62,953 nt of DNA from Neisseriaceae bacterium (GCA_947446595.1 CANFGS010000010.1:1-62953), one strand, 5' to 3'; positions 1 to 12,958 are shown, numbered from the stretch's first letter. Made by a program: numbers and translations. The notes: a model not told the origin generated them from the sequence alone.

Positions 1-149
1 ATTTGATCATACCCTTTAGCTTCTCCGCCAAATTTCTTAGATAGGATTGTAGTAATCGCTGCTGTTAATGTTGTTTTACCATGATCCACGTGACCAATTG
101 TGCCTACGTTTACATGGGGTTTATTACGTTCAAATTTGCTTTTAGCCAT
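1..149 (-). CDS. tuf: Elongation factor Tu, N-terminal fragment
   Basis: Reading leftward from an ATG at 147-149, the first 49 codons encode the start of EF-Tu, including the G1 P-loop GHVDHGKT and the usual [19 protein letters not shown] opening. The gene is cut by the window edge, not by a mutation. EF-Tu is the GTPase that brings aminoacyl-tRNA to the ribosome. An AAGGGA ribosome binding site lies just upstream, and fusA ends 52 bp before the start. Tuf therefore follows fusA in the same direction, as in the classic str operon. Confidence 0.97.
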   Translation of the reverse strand, partial: MAKSKFERNKPHVNVGTIGHVDHGKTTLTAAITTILSKKFGGEAKGYDQ

Positions 150-201
150 TTTTATTCCCTTTTAAATGAATTTGCAATTCCCAGATCTCTCTGGGATATA
201 T

Positions 202-2298
202 TTACTTTTTGTTACTAGTTACCGCTTCAGCTACATGTTTTGGAGCTTCAGAGTAGTGTTTAAATTCCATTGAGTAAGTCGCACGTCCTTGACTCATAGA
301 ACGTAAAATAGTTGAATAACCAAACATTTCCGCTAAAGGAACCTCAGCCTTAACTAATTTACCACCAGAATCATTATCATCCATACCTTGGATTATACCA
401 CGGCGAGATGACAAGTCACCCATTACGTCACCCATATACTCTTCAGGAGTTTCAACTTCAACTGACATCATAGGCTCTAATAATACAGGACTAGCTTTAC
501 GCATACCATCTTTGAAACCCATAGACCCAGCCAACTCAAACGCTAATTGCGAAGAATCGACATCATGGTATGAACCATCAAACAATGTTACTTTAACATC
601 AACTACAGGATATCCAGCAATCACACCTGATTTCATTGCACCAGTAATACCGTAGTCAACCGATGGAATAAACTCACGTGGAACTGATCCGCCCTTAATA
701 GCGTCTACAAACTCATATCCACCACCCTCAACCTGAGGTTCAACCTTAAGCCATACATGACCATATTGACCTTTACCACCAGATTGCTTAATGTGTTTAC
801 CTTCAACCTCAACTGGCTTACGGATTGTTTCACGATAAGCTACTTGAGGAGCACCTACGTTGGCTTCAACACCAAACTCACGGCGCATACGGTCAACAAT
901 AATTTCTAAGTGAAGCTCACCCATACCAGAAATAATAGTTTGACCAGTCTCTTCATCACCTTTAATTCTAAATGAAGGATCTTCTTTAGCCAAACGATTA
1001 AGCGCTATACCCATTTTTTCCTGATCGGCTTTTGTTTTTGGTTCAATAGCAATATGAATAACTGGCTCTGGGAAAATCATTCTTTCTAGAATAATTTCTT
1101 TGTTTAGATCACATAATGTGTCACCAGTTGTAACTTCTTTAAGACCAACCGCAGCAGCTATATCACCAGCGTAAACTTCTTCAATCTCTTCACGTTGATT
1201 AGCATGCATCTGTACGATACGTCCAATACGTTCTTTTTTACCTTTAATAGGATTATAAACGCTATCACCTGACTTAACCACACCTGAGTAAACACGGAAG
1301 AAAGTCAATTGTCCAACGTATGGGTCATTCATTAGTTTAAATGCTAAACCAGCAAATGGCTCACTGTCAAGAGCTTTTCTTTCACCTTGAGTACCATCTG
1401 ATAACTCACCAGTTACAGGAGGGATTTCGCTTGGTGATGGTAGATAATCAACCACAGCATCAAGCATAGCCTGAACACCTTTATTTTTGAAAGCAGAACC
1501 ACAAAACATAGGAATAATTTCACAAGCGATAGTTCTTTGACGAATACCAGCTTTGATTTCTTCTTCAGTTAATTCACCTGTTTCTAGGTATTTATTCATT
1601 AGTTCTTCAGTAGCTTCAGCAGCAGTTTCAACCATGATTTCACGGTGTTTAGTACACAAATCTACTAAATCAGCAGGAATATCAACATAGTCAAAAGTCA
1701 TACCTTGAGTTTTATCATCCCAAGCAATAGCTTTCATTTTTACTAAATCAATCACACCTGTGAAGTGCTCTTCAGCACCAATTGCTATTTGCATCGCAAC
1801 CGGGTTACCTTTAAGGCGAGTTTTAATTTGATCCACAACTTTTAAGAAATTCGCACCTTGACGGTCCATCTTGTTTACAAATGCAATTCTTGGCACTTTA
1901 TACTTATTAGCTTGACGCCATACTGTTTCTGATTGAGGTTGTACACCACCAACAGCACAATAAACCATACATGCACCATCAAGTACACGCATAGAACGCT
2001 CTACTTCAATAGTGAAATCAACGTGACCTGGGGTATCAATAATGTTAATTCTATGAGGTTGGTATTGATTATTCATACCTTTCCAGAATGTAGTTGTAGC
2101 AGCAGAGGTAATTGTAATACCACGCTCTTGCTCTTGTTCCATCCAGTCCATTGTTGCAGCACCTTCATGTACTTCACCAATTTTGTGATTTACACCAGTG
2201 TAGAACAATACACGTTCTGTAGTTGTGGTTTTACCAGCATCGATATGTGCTGAAATTCCAATATTACGATATCTTTCAATCGGGGTTTTTCTCGCCAT
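202..2298 (-). CDS. fusA: Elongation factor G
   Basis: This is a 698-aa translational GTPase of normal EF-G length. It catalyses ribosomal translocation and, with RRF, ribosome recycling. The GTP-binding motifs are intact: AHIDAGKT at residues 17-24, DTPGH at 88-92 and NKMD at 142-145. The C-terminal domains III-V run to the expected end. It lies 19 bp downstream of rpsG and 52 bp upstream of tuf, all on the minus strand, so it is the third gene of an rpsL-rpsG-fusA-tuf str operon. I see nothing unusual in it. Confidence 0.98.
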   Translation of the reverse strand: MARKTPIERYRNIGISAHIDAGKTTTTERVLFYTGVNHKIGEVHEGAATMDWMEQEQERGITITSAATTTFWKGMNNQYQPHRINIIDTPGHVDFTIEVERSMRVLDGACMVYCAVGGVQPQSETVWRQANKYKVPRIAFVNKMDRQGANFLKVVDQIKTRLKGNPVAMQIAIGAEEHFTGVIDLVKMKAIAWDDKTQGMTFDYVDIPADLVDLCTKHREIMVETAAEATEELMNKYLETGELTEEEIKAGIRQRTIACEIIPMFCGSAFKNKGVQAMLDAVVDYLPSPSEIPPVTGELSDGTQGERKALDSEPFAGLAFKLMNDPYVGQLTFFRVYSGVVKSGDSVYNPIKGKKERIGRIVQMHANQREEIEEVYAGDIAAAVGLKEVTTGDTLCDLNKEIILERMIFPEPVIHIAIEPKTKADQEKMGIALNRLAKEDPSFRIKGDEETGQTIISGMGELHLEIIVDRMRREFGVEANVGAPQVAYRETIRKPVEVEGKHIKQSGGKGQYGHVWLKVEPQVEGGGYEFVDAIKGGSVPREFIPSVDYGITGAMKSGVIAGYPVVDVKVTLFDGSYHDVDSSQLAFELAGSMGFKDGMRKASPVLLEPMMSVEVETPEEYMGDVMGDLSSRRGIIQGMDDNDSGGKLVKAEVPLAEMFGYSTILRSMSQGRATYSMEFKHYSEAPKHVAEAVTSNKK

Positions 2299-2317
2299 AA
2301 TATGTATCTCCTAGTGA

Positions 2318-2788
2318 TTAATAGCGGAAGTGAGCAAAGGCTTTATTTGCTTCTGCCATTTTATGTACTTCATCACGGCGTTTCATAGCTGCACCACGAC
2401 CTTCAATAGCCTCAACAAGCTCATTACCTAACCGTAAACCCATAGATTTTTCGCCACGTTTTCTCGCAGCATCACGAATCCAGCGCATTGCAAGAGCAAC
2501 TTGACGGCTTGGAGCAACTTCAATTGGGATCTGGTAGTTAGCACCACCAACACGGCGTGATTTTAATTCTACGATTGGTTTAACTGCTTCCATCGCTTGA
2601 GTAAATACAGTTATTCCATCTTTTTTTGTTTTTGTTTGTGCAACTTCTAGTGCATCATATACAATTTTTTCGGCAACTGATTTTTTACCACATTCCATAA
2701 TTATATTAATGAATTTTGATAACTCAGTGCTTTTATATTTAGGATCTGGAAGAACGTGTCTCTTCTCAACTTCTCTACGTCTAGGCAT
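2318..2788 (-). CDS. rpsG: 30S ribosomal protein S7
   Basis: The 156-aa product has the full S7 length and begins [10 protein letters not shown], the typical N-terminus. S7 nucleates assembly of the 30S head, contacts E-site tRNA, and in Escherichia coli represses translation of the str operon (established for the family). The gene sits 21 bp after rpsL and 19 bp before fusA, so translational coupling is likely. The C-terminus ends AFAHFRY, as is common for S7 in this group. Confidence 0.98.
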   Translation of the reverse strand: MPRRREVEKRHVLPDPKYKSTELSKFINIIMECGKKSVAEKIVYDALEVAQTKTKKDGITVFTQAMEAVKPIVELKSRRVGGANYQIPIEVAPSRQVALAMRWIRDAARKRGEKSMGLRLGNELVEAIEGRGAAMKRRDEVHKMAEANKAFAHFRY

Positions 2789-2809
2789 AATACTATCCTT
2801 TAAAACCTA

Positions 2810-3181
2810 TTATTTAGGGCGCTTAGCACCATATTTAGATCTTGATTGTTGACGGCTCTTAACACCAGCCAAATCAAGAGAACCGCGTACACAGTGGTAA
2901 CGCACACCTGGTAGATCTTTTACACGACCACCACGAATTAAAACAACGCTATGCTCTTGTAAATTGTGACCTTCACCACCAATATAACTTGTTACTTCAA
3001 AACCGTTAGTCAACCTAACACGGCACACTTTACGTAATGCAGAATTTGGCTTCTTAGGTGTTGTAGTATAAACACGCGTGCACACTCCTCTTTTTTGAGG
3101 ACAGTTAGCTAAAGCTGGTGATTTGCTCTTATAACGAACGCTTACACGCGGCTTTCTAACTAATTGATTAATAGTAGGCAT
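2810..3181 (-). CDS. rpsL: 30S ribosomal protein S12
   Basis: This 123-aa S12 opens the str operon. S12 sits at the decoding centre and monitors codon-anticodon pairing. The two loops that determine streptomycin response read TPKKPNSAL (Lys43) and GRVKDLPG (Lys88), both wild-type lysines, so the sequence shows a streptomycin-sensitive allele at these sites. A good AAAGGA ribosome binding site precedes the ATG. The operon promoter is at 3225-3254 on the minus strand. Confidence 0.98.
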   Translation of the reverse strand: MPTINQLVRKPRVSVRYKSKSPALANCPQKRGVCTRVYTTTPKKPNSALRKVCRVRLTNGFEVTSYIGGEGHNLQEHSVVLIRGGRVKDLPGVRYHCVRGSLDLAGVKSRQQSRSKYGAKRPK

Positions 3182-3224
3182 TTTATTCCTTTATAACAAA
3201 AACCTTGCAAACTTTTAGCCCAAG

Positions 3225-3254
3225 ATTATATCATAGTAATTTAAAATAAATCAA
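3225..3254 (-). promoter_or_regulatory. Sigma-70-like promoter of the str operon
   Basis: On the minus strand TTGATT (3249-3254) and TATAAT (3225-3230) are separated by 18 bp. The -10 box is preceded by TG, giving an extended TGATATAAT element. It is the only strong promoter-like match upstream of rpsL. The start of transcription is inferred, not shown. Confidence 0.6.
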
Positions 3255-3290
3255 CAATAAATCGACAAATAATCATATTATCAATAAATA

Positions 3291-3321
3291 TTTACAACAA
3301 TTGTACTATACTTGGTATAAT
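3291..3321 (+). promoter_or_regulatory. Extended -10 promoter for dapE-pcnB-aspC
   Basis: A TGGTATAAT extended -10 element (hexamer 3316-3321) lies about 35 bp before the dapE start. A weak TTTACA (3291-3296) sits 19 bp upstream as a possible -35. The extended -10 would make up for the poor -35. Confidence 0.5.
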
Positions 3322-3356
3322 TCTGACAAAGAATAAATATAGAATGCATCAAAACC

Positions 3357-4496
3357 ATGGAAATAAATAATAAACTGCTCAAAATAACAAAAGATTTGGT
3401 TAGCTTTAAATCAATTAGCCCATTTCAAGATGGGAGCATTGACTACGTAGAAGAGTATTTAAAAAATCTTGGATTTGTTACATCACGCCATGATAAAAAC
3501 GATACCGCAAACCTTATTGCAAAATTTGGTGACAAAGCCCCAATATTTGCTTTTGCAGGACATGTAGATGTAGTACCTGCTGGAGACCTATCTAAATGGA
3601 CATATGACCCATTTGTACTAAGTAGTTATAATAATCGCCTATATGGGCGCGGCATTGGCGACATGAAAGGTGCAATTGCTGCCTTTATGTTTGCGGTAAA
3701 TGAATTACTTAAACAAGTAAAATCTATTAATGGTTCAATAATGCTATTAATAACCTCCGATGAAGAGGCTGCTGCAACTGATGGTACAACTGTAATGGTA
3801 GAATATCTCAAACAAAATAAAATTACTCTTGATTATTGCTTAGTTGGTGAACCTACAAGTGTAGATAATTTAGGTGATGTAATTAAAGTCGGTCGACGAG
3901 GTTCATTAACTGGTCACTTGGAAGTTATTGGGCTTCAAGGGCATATAGCCTACCCCGATTTGTGTAAAAACCCTATCCATCTATTTGCTGACGCCCTAAA
4001 AGAATTAACAAGTGCCAAATGGGACGATGGGAATGAATTTTTTCCAGCCACCTCATTACAATTTGCTAATCTAAACTCTGGGTTAGGCGTTGATAATGTA
4101 ATCCCAGGTAGCCTATTTGCTAGTTTTAATTTCCGCTATAACAACCTTCATAGTAGTGATAGTTTAATTAAAAAAGTAGAAGATATATTAAACAAACACA
4201 ATCTCAAGTATAATATCAGGTGGAGAAACTCAGCAAAGCCATTTTATACTAAACCAGGACGTTTAAATAAAATAGTAGCTGATACGATTAGTGAAGAACT
4301 AAAAGTCACGCCACAACTTAAAACTGATGGCGGGACATCTGATGGTAGATTTCTTGTAGAAGTATCTACCGAACTTTTGGAATTTGGATTATCAAATAAA
4401 TATATACACCAAATTAATGAAAATATTAACGAAGATGATTTATTTGCTCTTGCCAAAACATATACAATAATTTTAAATAAGATTTTTAATGACTAA
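3357..4496 (+). CDS. dapE: Succinyl-diaminopimelate desuccinylase
   Basis: The 379-aa M20-family metallohydrolase cleaves N-succinyl-LL-2,6-diaminopimelate to LL-DAP and succinate, in the lysine and peptidoglycan DAP pathway. The dinuclear zinc ligands are visible: His69 and Asp71 in AGHVDVVPAGD, Asp102 in GRGIGDMKG, and Glu136-Glu137 in TSDEEA. Length is standard for proteobacterial DapE. Its end overlaps the start of pcnB by 8 bp, so the two are probably translationally coupled. No other dap genes are in the window. Confidence 0.93.
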   Translation: MEINNKLLKITKDLVSFKSISPFQDGSIDYVEEYLKNLGFVTSRHDKNDTANLIAKFGDKAPIFAFAGHVDVVPAGDLSKWTYDPFVLSSYNNRLYGRGIGDMKGAIAAFMFAVNELLKQVKSINGSIMLLITSDEEAAATDGTTVMVEYLKQNKITLDYCLVGEPTSVDNLGDVIKVGRRGSLTGHLEVIGLQGHIAYPDLCKNPIHLFADALKELTSAKWDDGNEFFPATSLQFANLNSGLGVDNVIPGSLFASFNFRYNNLHSSDSLIKKVEDILNKHNLKYNIRWRNSAKPFYTKPGRLNKIVADTISEELKVTPQLKTDGGTSDGRFLVEVSTELLEFGLSNKYIHQINENINEDDLFALAKTYTIILNKIFND

Positions 4497-5820
4497 AAAA
4501 ATAATATCCGCACAAAGTCTAGGCATCAATAAACAACTTGTCAAACACGATGCAATTTATGTAATCGAGAAATTACATGCTAATAAATTTGATGGTTATA
4601 TAGTTGGTGGTGGAGTTCGTGATTTATTACTAAACAAAACCCCTAAAGATTTCGACATTGTTACCAATGCAACACCAGAACAAGTAAAGAAAATATTCAA
4701 GAAAAACTCTCTAATTATCGGACGTAGATTTAAAATAGTACACGTAATTTTTGACAATATTAATCCAGAAAAAATGATCAATAATCGCCCAATTAATGAA
4801 AGGCATATTATTGAAATTTCAACATATCGTAGCTCCAAAGTAAATAAAAACAACCTAAACGAGCGTGGACGAATTATTGAAGATAACAACTATGGCACCC
4901 AAAAAGAAGATGGTATTAGACGTGATTTCACTATCAATGCCTTATACTATGATCCAATCAATGAAATTGTTATTGACTATAACAATGGCCTTAAAGATAT
5001 CGAGAAAAAACTAATTCGCATTATTGGCGAACCTAAAGAGCGTTATACCGAAGACCCTGTTCGGATGCTTCGAGCTTTTCGCCTTGCTGTAAAACTTAAT
5101 TTACAAATTGAAAAAAGTACATTTACACCATTTGCCAAAATGAAGCATTTACTAACCCATGAAAACAAAGGGCGTATGTATGAAGAAATGCTTAAAATAC
5201 TTTTATCCGGCAGTGCAGTTGCTTGCATAAATAAATTACGCGAAGTAAATTTACCTCATGGCGTATTTACCTTATTTGACCATCTGTTTTTTAAAACAAA
5301 ACCCGACACTTTTGCTATCAAATCTTTGGAAAAAACTGATGCTAGATTACAAGAAACTAGTGATGTTTCATTAGTATTTATCTTATCAGGTTTAATGTGG
5401 AATATGGTATATACCGCTTGGGAAAAATTAATTGCTAGTGGTACTAATCCTCATCAAGCATTGTTAGATGCCATTTATCAACATAGAGATTTTGCTAATA
5501 GTATTGGAATTACAAAATATACATTCTCAGCAATGCGGGATGTATGGTTACTCCAATTAGAATTTGAGACCCCAACTATTAAACATTTAGGACATATACT
5601 AACAGTTCCTCGCTTCAGACAAGCATGGCATTTATTCTCTCTAAGACATGATGCTGGACAGATTGATCCAGTAGTGTTTAAATGGTGGGATCGATTCATA
5701 AATGGCGATAATGATCTTAGAATCCTTTTACAAGAAGAGCTTCCCAAGGAAGAAGATATCACAAAAACACCCAAAAAACGTAAACGTAAAAAGAAAACCA
5801 TAACCAAAAAGGAAATATAA
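4489..5820 (+). CDS. pcnB: Poly(A) polymerase I
   Basis: This 443-aa nucleotidyltransferase adds 3' poly(A) tails that mark RNA for decay. The class II nucleotidyltransferase signature is GGGVRDLL (residues 41-48), followed by the metal-binding pair Asp54/Asp56 in PKDFDIVTNA. The Lys/Arg-rich tail (KTPKKRKRKKK) is typical of PcnB and argues against a CCA-adding enzyme, which is otherwise closely related. It overlaps dapE by 8 bp and shares one base with aspC. The common partner folK is absent from this position. Confidence 0.92.
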   Translation: MTKKIISAQSLGINKQLVKHDAIYVIEKLHANKFDGYIVGGGVRDLLLNKTPKDFDIVTNATPEQVKKIFKKNSLIIGRRFKIVHVIFDNINPEKMINNRPINERHIIEISTYRSSKVNKNNLNERGRIIEDNNYGTQKEDGIRRDFTINALYYDPINEIVIDYNNGLKDIEKKLIRIIGEPKERYTEDPVRMLRAFRLAVKLNLQIEKSTFTPFAKMKHLLTHENKGRMYEEMLKILLSGSAVACINKLREVNLPHGVFTLFDHLFFKTKPDTFAIKSLEKTDARLQETSDVSLVFILSGLMWNMVYTAWEKLIASGTNPHQALLDAIYQHRDFANSIGITKYTFSAMRDVWLLQLEFETPTIKHLGHILTVPRFRQAWHLFSLRHDAGQIDPVVFKWWDRFINGDNDLRILLQEELPKEEDITKTPKKRKRKKKTITKKEI

Positions 5821-7016
5821 TGAGTCTTGCTAAACGTATGTCACTTATCAAAGAATCCCCTACTCTAGCTGTAATGAATAAAGCACGAAAAATGAAAAAT
5901 GAAGGTCTAGATGTTATTGCACTTGCTGCTGGAGAGCCAGACTTTGATACACCACAACACGTAAAAGAAGTAGCAATAAAAGCTATTAATGATGGCAAAA
6001 CCAAATACACTAATGTAGGTGGCACTCCTGAACTAAAACAAGCTGTTGTTGACAAATTTAAAAGAGAAAATAATCTTGATTATGCCACTAACGAAGTTAT
6101 AGTATCTGCTGGTGGAAAACATAGTATTTATAATGCTCTTCAAGCTCTAATTAGCGAAGGCGACGAAGTAATAATACCCGCTCCGTATTGGGTGTCTTAT
6201 CCTGATATGGTACTTTTATGTGGTGGGAATCCTATATGTGTAGCTTGCTCAATTGAAGATAATTATAAACTCACTCCAGAAAAACTAAAAAGTTCATTAA
6301 CTTCAAAAACAAAAGCTATATTTATAAACAGCCCTAGCAATCCAACAGGGATGGTATATACTAAAGAAGAATTAAAAGCTATAGCTGATGTATTAAAAAA
6401 TCACCCAGAAGTTTATATTATTACCGATGATATCTATGAACATATTTTATTTAATGATCAAACTTTTTCAAATATTGCAAACGTTGCTCCTGAATTAATT
6501 AACCGTACATTAATAATCAATGGAGTTTCTAAGGCATATGCGATGACAGGTTGGCGAATTGGATTTGCTGCGATTAAAGATGCAAAAATTGTTTCTGCCA
6601 TGGAGACCGTCCAATCTCAATCTACTTCAAATCCATGCTCGATTGCTCAATATGCAGCGTATGGCGCCCTAACTGGTGGACTTGACTGCATAAAACCAAT
6701 GCTCAAATCCTTTAGTGAACGCCATGATTACGTAGTTGAACGTCTAAATAAAATTAGAGGAGTTCGTTGTTTATACGCTCAAGGAGCATTTTATGCATTC
6801 TTTGAATGTAGTGCTGCTATTGAAAATCTATACAAAGAAAGCAAAATTGCCGCAAAAACTGATTTGGCTCTAGCTAACTACTTACTCGATAATTTTCTAG
6901 TTGCTGGTGTTCCTGGAAGTGCATTTGGTTTGGATAACCACATTCGCTTATCTTTTGCTACTAGTTATAGAGAATTAGAAGTAGGATTAGACCGAATAGA
7001 AAAAGCACTTAATTAA
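5820..7016 (+). CDS. aspC: Aspartate/aromatic aminotransferase, class I
   Basis: The 398-aa PLP enzyme belongs to the class I fold subgroup Igamma (AspAT of the Thermus/Rhizobium type). Key residues are Asn174 in SPSNPTG, Asp203 in ITDDIY, and the Schiff-base lysine Lys238 in GVSKAYAMTGWR. It most likely interconverts aspartate and 2-oxoglutarate with oxaloacetate and glutamate. Substrate preference cannot be read with certainty, and some relatives also take prephenate. The ATG shares one base with the pcnB stop codon (TAATG), so it is the third gene of a tightly packed operon. Confidence 0.88.
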   Translation: MSLAKRMSLIKESPTLAVMNKARKMKNEGLDVIALAAGEPDFDTPQHVKEVAIKAINDGKTKYTNVGGTPELKQAVVDKFKRENNLDYATNEVIVSAGGKHSIYNALQALISEGDEVIIPAPYWVSYPDMVLLCGGNPICVACSIEDNYKLTPEKLKSSLTSKTKAIFINSPSNPTGMVYTKEELKAIADVLKNHPEVYIITDDIYEHILFNDQTFSNIANVAPELINRTLIINGVSKAYAMTGWRIGFAAIKDAKIVSAMETVQSQSTSNPCSIAQYAAYGALTGGLDCIKPMLKSFSERHDYVVERLNKIRGVRCLYAQGAFYAFFECSAAIENLYKESKIAAKTDLALANYLLDNFLVAGVPGSAFGLDNHIRLSFATSYRELEVGLDRIEKALN

Positions 7017-7024
7017 CATTAAAG

Positions 7025-7069
7025 AACCACTGATAGTTAAAACATAATTTTATTACATATCAGTGGGTT
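7025..7069 (+). terminator. Hairpin after aspC, possible terminator or attenuator
   Basis: AACCACTGATA (7025-7035) pairs with TATCAGTGGGTT (7058-7069) across a loop of about 22 nt, with one bulged G. No clear T-run follows, so a rho-independent terminator is doubtful. The sspA promoter starts 14 bp further on. Confidence 0.3.
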
Positions 7070-7082
7070 ATATACACAGCAC

Positions 7083-7112
7083 TTGACAAAACACTCCAAA
7101 AAATGTTAGAAT
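7083..7112 (+). promoter_or_regulatory. Sigma-70 promoter of sspA operon
   Basis: A perfect TTGACA (7083-7088) and TAGAAT (7107-7112) are separated by 18 bp, placing a start near 7120 and a leader of about 28 nt before sspA. It probably serves the whole sspA to yqiA gene run. Confidence 0.7.
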
Positions 7113-7147
7113 GTATAGTTATAACAAATTTAATAAGGCCCTAATAC

Positions 7148-7792
7148 ATGATACATTTGTACTCAGATTCACGATGCCCATTCTCGCACAGAGCTCGTAT
7201 AGTTCTAAATTTCAAAGATATGGATTTTAAAGTAGTTGACGTAAATATCAATATGCGTCAGGATTTAATGGTATTAACTCCATACAATGAAACACCAGTT
7301 CTAGTTGATGATATAGATAAAAACAATAAGAAAAAAGATTTGATTTTACTTGAAACTAATATTATTTGTGAATATATTGATGATCGTTTTCCACACCCAC
7401 AATTAATGCCTATTGAACCAGCAGAAAAAGCCCGTTTAAGAATGCTTATGCATCGTTTTGACCGTGAATTATTTGTGCATTTACGCACATTAGACACAAT
7501 GAATTTGAAAGATTCCAAAACGAAAAAAGAAGCAGAAAAACTTAAAAAACCTATAATTGCAGGATTAGATAGTATTGCTCAAGTATTTGTAGCCAATAAA
7601 AAAGCTGAATTCATTTTTGGGAATAGTTTCTCACTACTTGATGCAGCTATTCTACCGCTTCTATGGCGTCTATCTCATTATGACATTGAAATTAAACCAA
7701 CTTGGTCTGGAATGATGAAGTATGCACAACAATTATTTGCAACCCCAGCATTTGCATCTTCGCTAACCCCAGCAGAACGAGTAATGCGCTAA
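7148..7792 (+). CDS. sspA: Stringent starvation protein A
   Basis: The 214-aa protein has a glutathione-S-transferase fold: a thioredoxin-like N-terminal half (DSRCPFSHRARIVL at the former active site) and an all-helical C-terminal half. SspA binds RNA polymerase and modulates transcription during starvation and acid stress (known for E. coli SspA). SspB starts at the base directly after its stop codon, which is the classic sspAB pair and makes the call firm over other GST-fold proteins. Confidence 0.93.
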   Translation: MIHLYSDSRCPFSHRARIVLNFKDMDFKVVDVNINMRQDLMVLTPYNETPVLVDDIDKNNKKKDLILLETNIICEYIDDRFPHPQLMPIEPAEKARLRMLMHRFDRELFVHLRTLDTMNLKDSKTKKEAEKLKKPIIAGLDSIAQVFVANKKAEFIFGNSFSLLDAAILPLLWRLSHYDIEIKPTWSGMMKYAQQLFATPAFASSLTPAERVMR

Positions 7793-8149
7793 ATGATAAG
7801 CCAAAAACCTTATCTTATTCGGGCGATTTATGAATGGTGCGAAGATAATAACTTTACACCATATTTAGCTGCAAAAGTAGATGATAACACTCTAGTACCA
7901 AAGCAATACGTTCAAAATGATCAAATCATATTAAATATAAGCCATGATGCAACAAAAGACATTCTAATTGACAATGAATGGATTACTTTTAAAGCAACTT
8001 TTGGTGGAAGTATTAGGGACATTGCAGTACCAGTTAGTAACGTACTTGCAGCTTTTGCTAAAGAAAATGGATTAGGAATGCAATTCAAAGAAGATCCTGA
8101 ACCGCCTCACACACCAGCAAAAACTGGTGGTTTAAAATTAGTAAAGTAG
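7793..8149 (+). CDS. sspB: ClpXP adaptor SspB
   Basis: The 118-aa protein carries the compact SspB substrate-binding domain in its first ~90 residues. A disordered Pro-rich linker (PEPPHTPAKTGG) then leads to the short C-terminal ClpX-docking tail GLKLVK. It delivers ssrA-tagged peptides from stalled ribosomes to ClpXP. SmpB, which puts the tag on, is encoded at 28269-28721 in this window. The start codon directly abuts the sspA stop codon. Confidence 0.92.
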   Translation: MISQKPYLIRAIYEWCEDNNFTPYLAAKVDDNTLVPKQYVQNDQIILNISHDATKDILIDNEWITFKATFGGSIRDIAVPVSNVLAAFAKENGLGMQFKEDPEPPHTPAKTGGLKLVK

Positions 8150-8155
8150 TTTTCC

Positions 8156-8374
8156 ATGTTTGAGCTAAACTTAAACGGTCTTAACTGCCCTTTACCAGTT
8201 CTTAAAACTAAAAAGTTTTTAGCTAATCTTGAAGCTGGAAATCAAGTAAAAATTATTACAGATGACCCTGCTTCATTAAATGACCTCCAAGATTTTTGCA
8301 GTAAAACTGGTCATAAATTAATCGCACAAAACACAAAAGACAATATTATCTATACCATAATAGAACATCGTTAA
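8156..8374 (+). CDS. TusA-like sulfur carrier protein
   Basis: This 72-aa SirA/TusA/YedF-family protein has the family's CPxP motif near its N-terminus (LNGLNCPLPVLK). The cysteine is the persulfide carrier. TusA passes sulfur in tRNA 2-thiolation and other sulfur relays. The other tus genes are not nearby, so the exact partner is unknown. It sits between sspB and lysS with gaps of 6 and 22 bp, and is probably co-transcribed with them. Confidence 0.8.
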   Translation: MFELNLNGLNCPLPVLKTKKFLANLEAGNQVKIITDDPASLNDLQDFCSKTGHKLIAQNTKDNIIYTIIEHR

Positions 8375-8396
8375 CATAATTTAGGAAACAATAATA

Positions 8397-11965
<3,569 letters not shown>

Positions 11966-11969
11966 AACG

Positions 11970-12599
11970 ATGTCTAAATATACTTATATTTATCTTCATG
12001 GATTTGCTTCAGCTCCTTCGTCTTTTAAAGCGCGCTACTTTAAAAATAAGCTTGATGGTTCGAAGGTTATTATTCCCGATCTTAATCAAGATGATTTTTA
12101 TAATTTAACCCTAAGTCGTCAGATTCAACAAGTTGGTGAGATAATCAAGGATATTGATGGGGAAATAATTGTATTTGGTTCTAGCATGGGTGGTTTGACT
12201 GCATTACTTTTAGCTGAAAAGTATCCTAGTATTAGCAAATTAGTACTTATGGCACCAGCATTTCGGATGTCAGAGCTCTGGGTCAACGGCGATAAAGCAC
12301 GATTACAGGAATGGGAACAAAATGGCGAAGTATCGTTAATGCATTATGGGTATAAAGAAAACAAATTACTAAGCCATGGGTTTTATCAAGATTTATTCTT
12401 GCATGATGATAAGAACTTCAAGCGTCAACTCCCAGTGCTGAATTTCCATGGAATTAATGATGATGTAGTACCTATCGAGTTTAGTCGTGAGTATCAACTC
12501 ACTCACCCACAAAGTACCCTAATAGAACTAGATGATAATCATGATTTGGGGGTAAGTCTTGATTTTATGTGGGATAAAGTAAGTAACTTTTGTGATTAA
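11970..12599 (+). CDS. yqiA: YqiA-like esterase (UPF0227, alpha/beta hydrolase)
   Basis: From the ATG at 11970 the product has 209 aa. An in-frame codon at 11913 lies inside ligA and is less likely to be the start. The protein has the YqiA-type opening (YIYLHGFASAPSSFKA), the nucleophile elbow GSSMGG, and a late DDNHDL that carries the catalytic His. YqiA of E. coli hydrolyses short acyl esters; the natural substrate is unknown. It follows ligA by 4 bp and ends the operon. Confidence 0.8.
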   Translation: MSKYTYIYLHGFASAPSSFKARYFKNKLDGSKVIIPDLNQDDFYNLTLSRQIQQVGEIIKDIDGEIIVFGSSMGGLTALLLAEKYPSISKLVLMAPAFRMSELWVNGDKARLQEWEQNGEVSLMHYGYKENKLLSHGFYQDLFLHDDKNFKRQLPVLNFHGINDDVVPIEFSREYQLTHPQSTLIELDDNHDLGVSLDFMWDKVSNFCD

Positions 12600-12629
12600 C
12601 ACCTTGCCGTAATTCCAGCATTATATTTA

Positions 12630-12733
12630 GTCATACCAGCGTAGGCTGGTATCCATGCACTTGCTCGTCATTCCATCGAAGGATGGAATCCATGCACTTG
12701 CTCGTCATTCCATCGAAGGATGGAATCCATGCC
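12630..12733. repeat. Three tandem hairpin units at a 37-bp period
   Basis: Three 20-bp palindromes lie at 12633-12652, 12670-12689 and 12707-12726, starts exactly 37 bp apart. Each is flanked by GTC on the left and CCATGC on the right. The second and third stems are ATTCCATC/GATGGAAT with loop GAAG. The first is ATACCAGC/GCTGGTAT with loop GTAG, so both arms changed and pairing was kept. The spacer between units reads CCATGCACTTGCTCGTC. The layout resembles neisserial dRS3 elements. Confidence 0.85.
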
Positions 12734-12789
12734 CTAAATTTGTTTATTTATCGTATTTTATTCTTTGTGCTGTGTGGCAGCACACCCCA

Positions 12790-12819
12790 CTTCCTTTCTT
12801 GCTTGAACAAGAAAGGAAG
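12790..12819. repeat. Perfect 12-bp hairpin
   Basis: CTTCCTTTCTTG (12790-12801) pairs perfectly with CAAGAAAGGAAG (12808-12819) around a 6-nt loop. It adjoins the larger inverted repeat at 12832-12958. No T-run follows, so it is not a standard terminator. Confidence 0.75.
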
Positions 12820-12831
12820 CAAAGAATTCAA

Positions 12832-12958
12832 GCCCAGTCAAGATTTTATACGGCTTTTATTTATTAATTTAGCTAAAACCTTTAAAACTCGCTGCGCTCA
12901 AACAGTAAAGGTTTTTTAACGCTAAATTAATAAATAAAACCCTAAATCTTGAATGGGC
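12832..12958. repeat. 127-bp long inverted repeat
   Basis: The two arms pair in several blocks: GCCCA with TGGGC at the ends, TCAAGATTT (12838-12846) with AAATCTTGA (12944-12952), a perfect 19-bp block at 12855-12873 with 12921-12939, and AAAACCTTTA (12875-12884) with TAAAGGTTTT (12906-12915). The loop holds CTCGCTGCGCTC. The rest of 12600-13136 has no convincing gene; the small ORFs there are readings through these repeats. Confidence 0.8.

Noticed and set aside
1933-2253. 106-aa plus-strand ORF inside fusA
   Set aside because: It is antisense to highly conserved fusA codons, and its composition reflects that gene's codons. No family is recognisable.
12630-12733. Possible CRISPR array
   Set aside because: The units follow one another with a conserved, non-variable spacer of 17 bp, only three copies are present, and no cas gene is in the window.
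12655-12919. Two overlapping ORFs of 70-78 aa in the repeat region
   Set aside because: Both read through the tandem hairpins and the long inverted repeat. Their N-termini repeat the same repeat-derived residues and there is no ribosome binding site.
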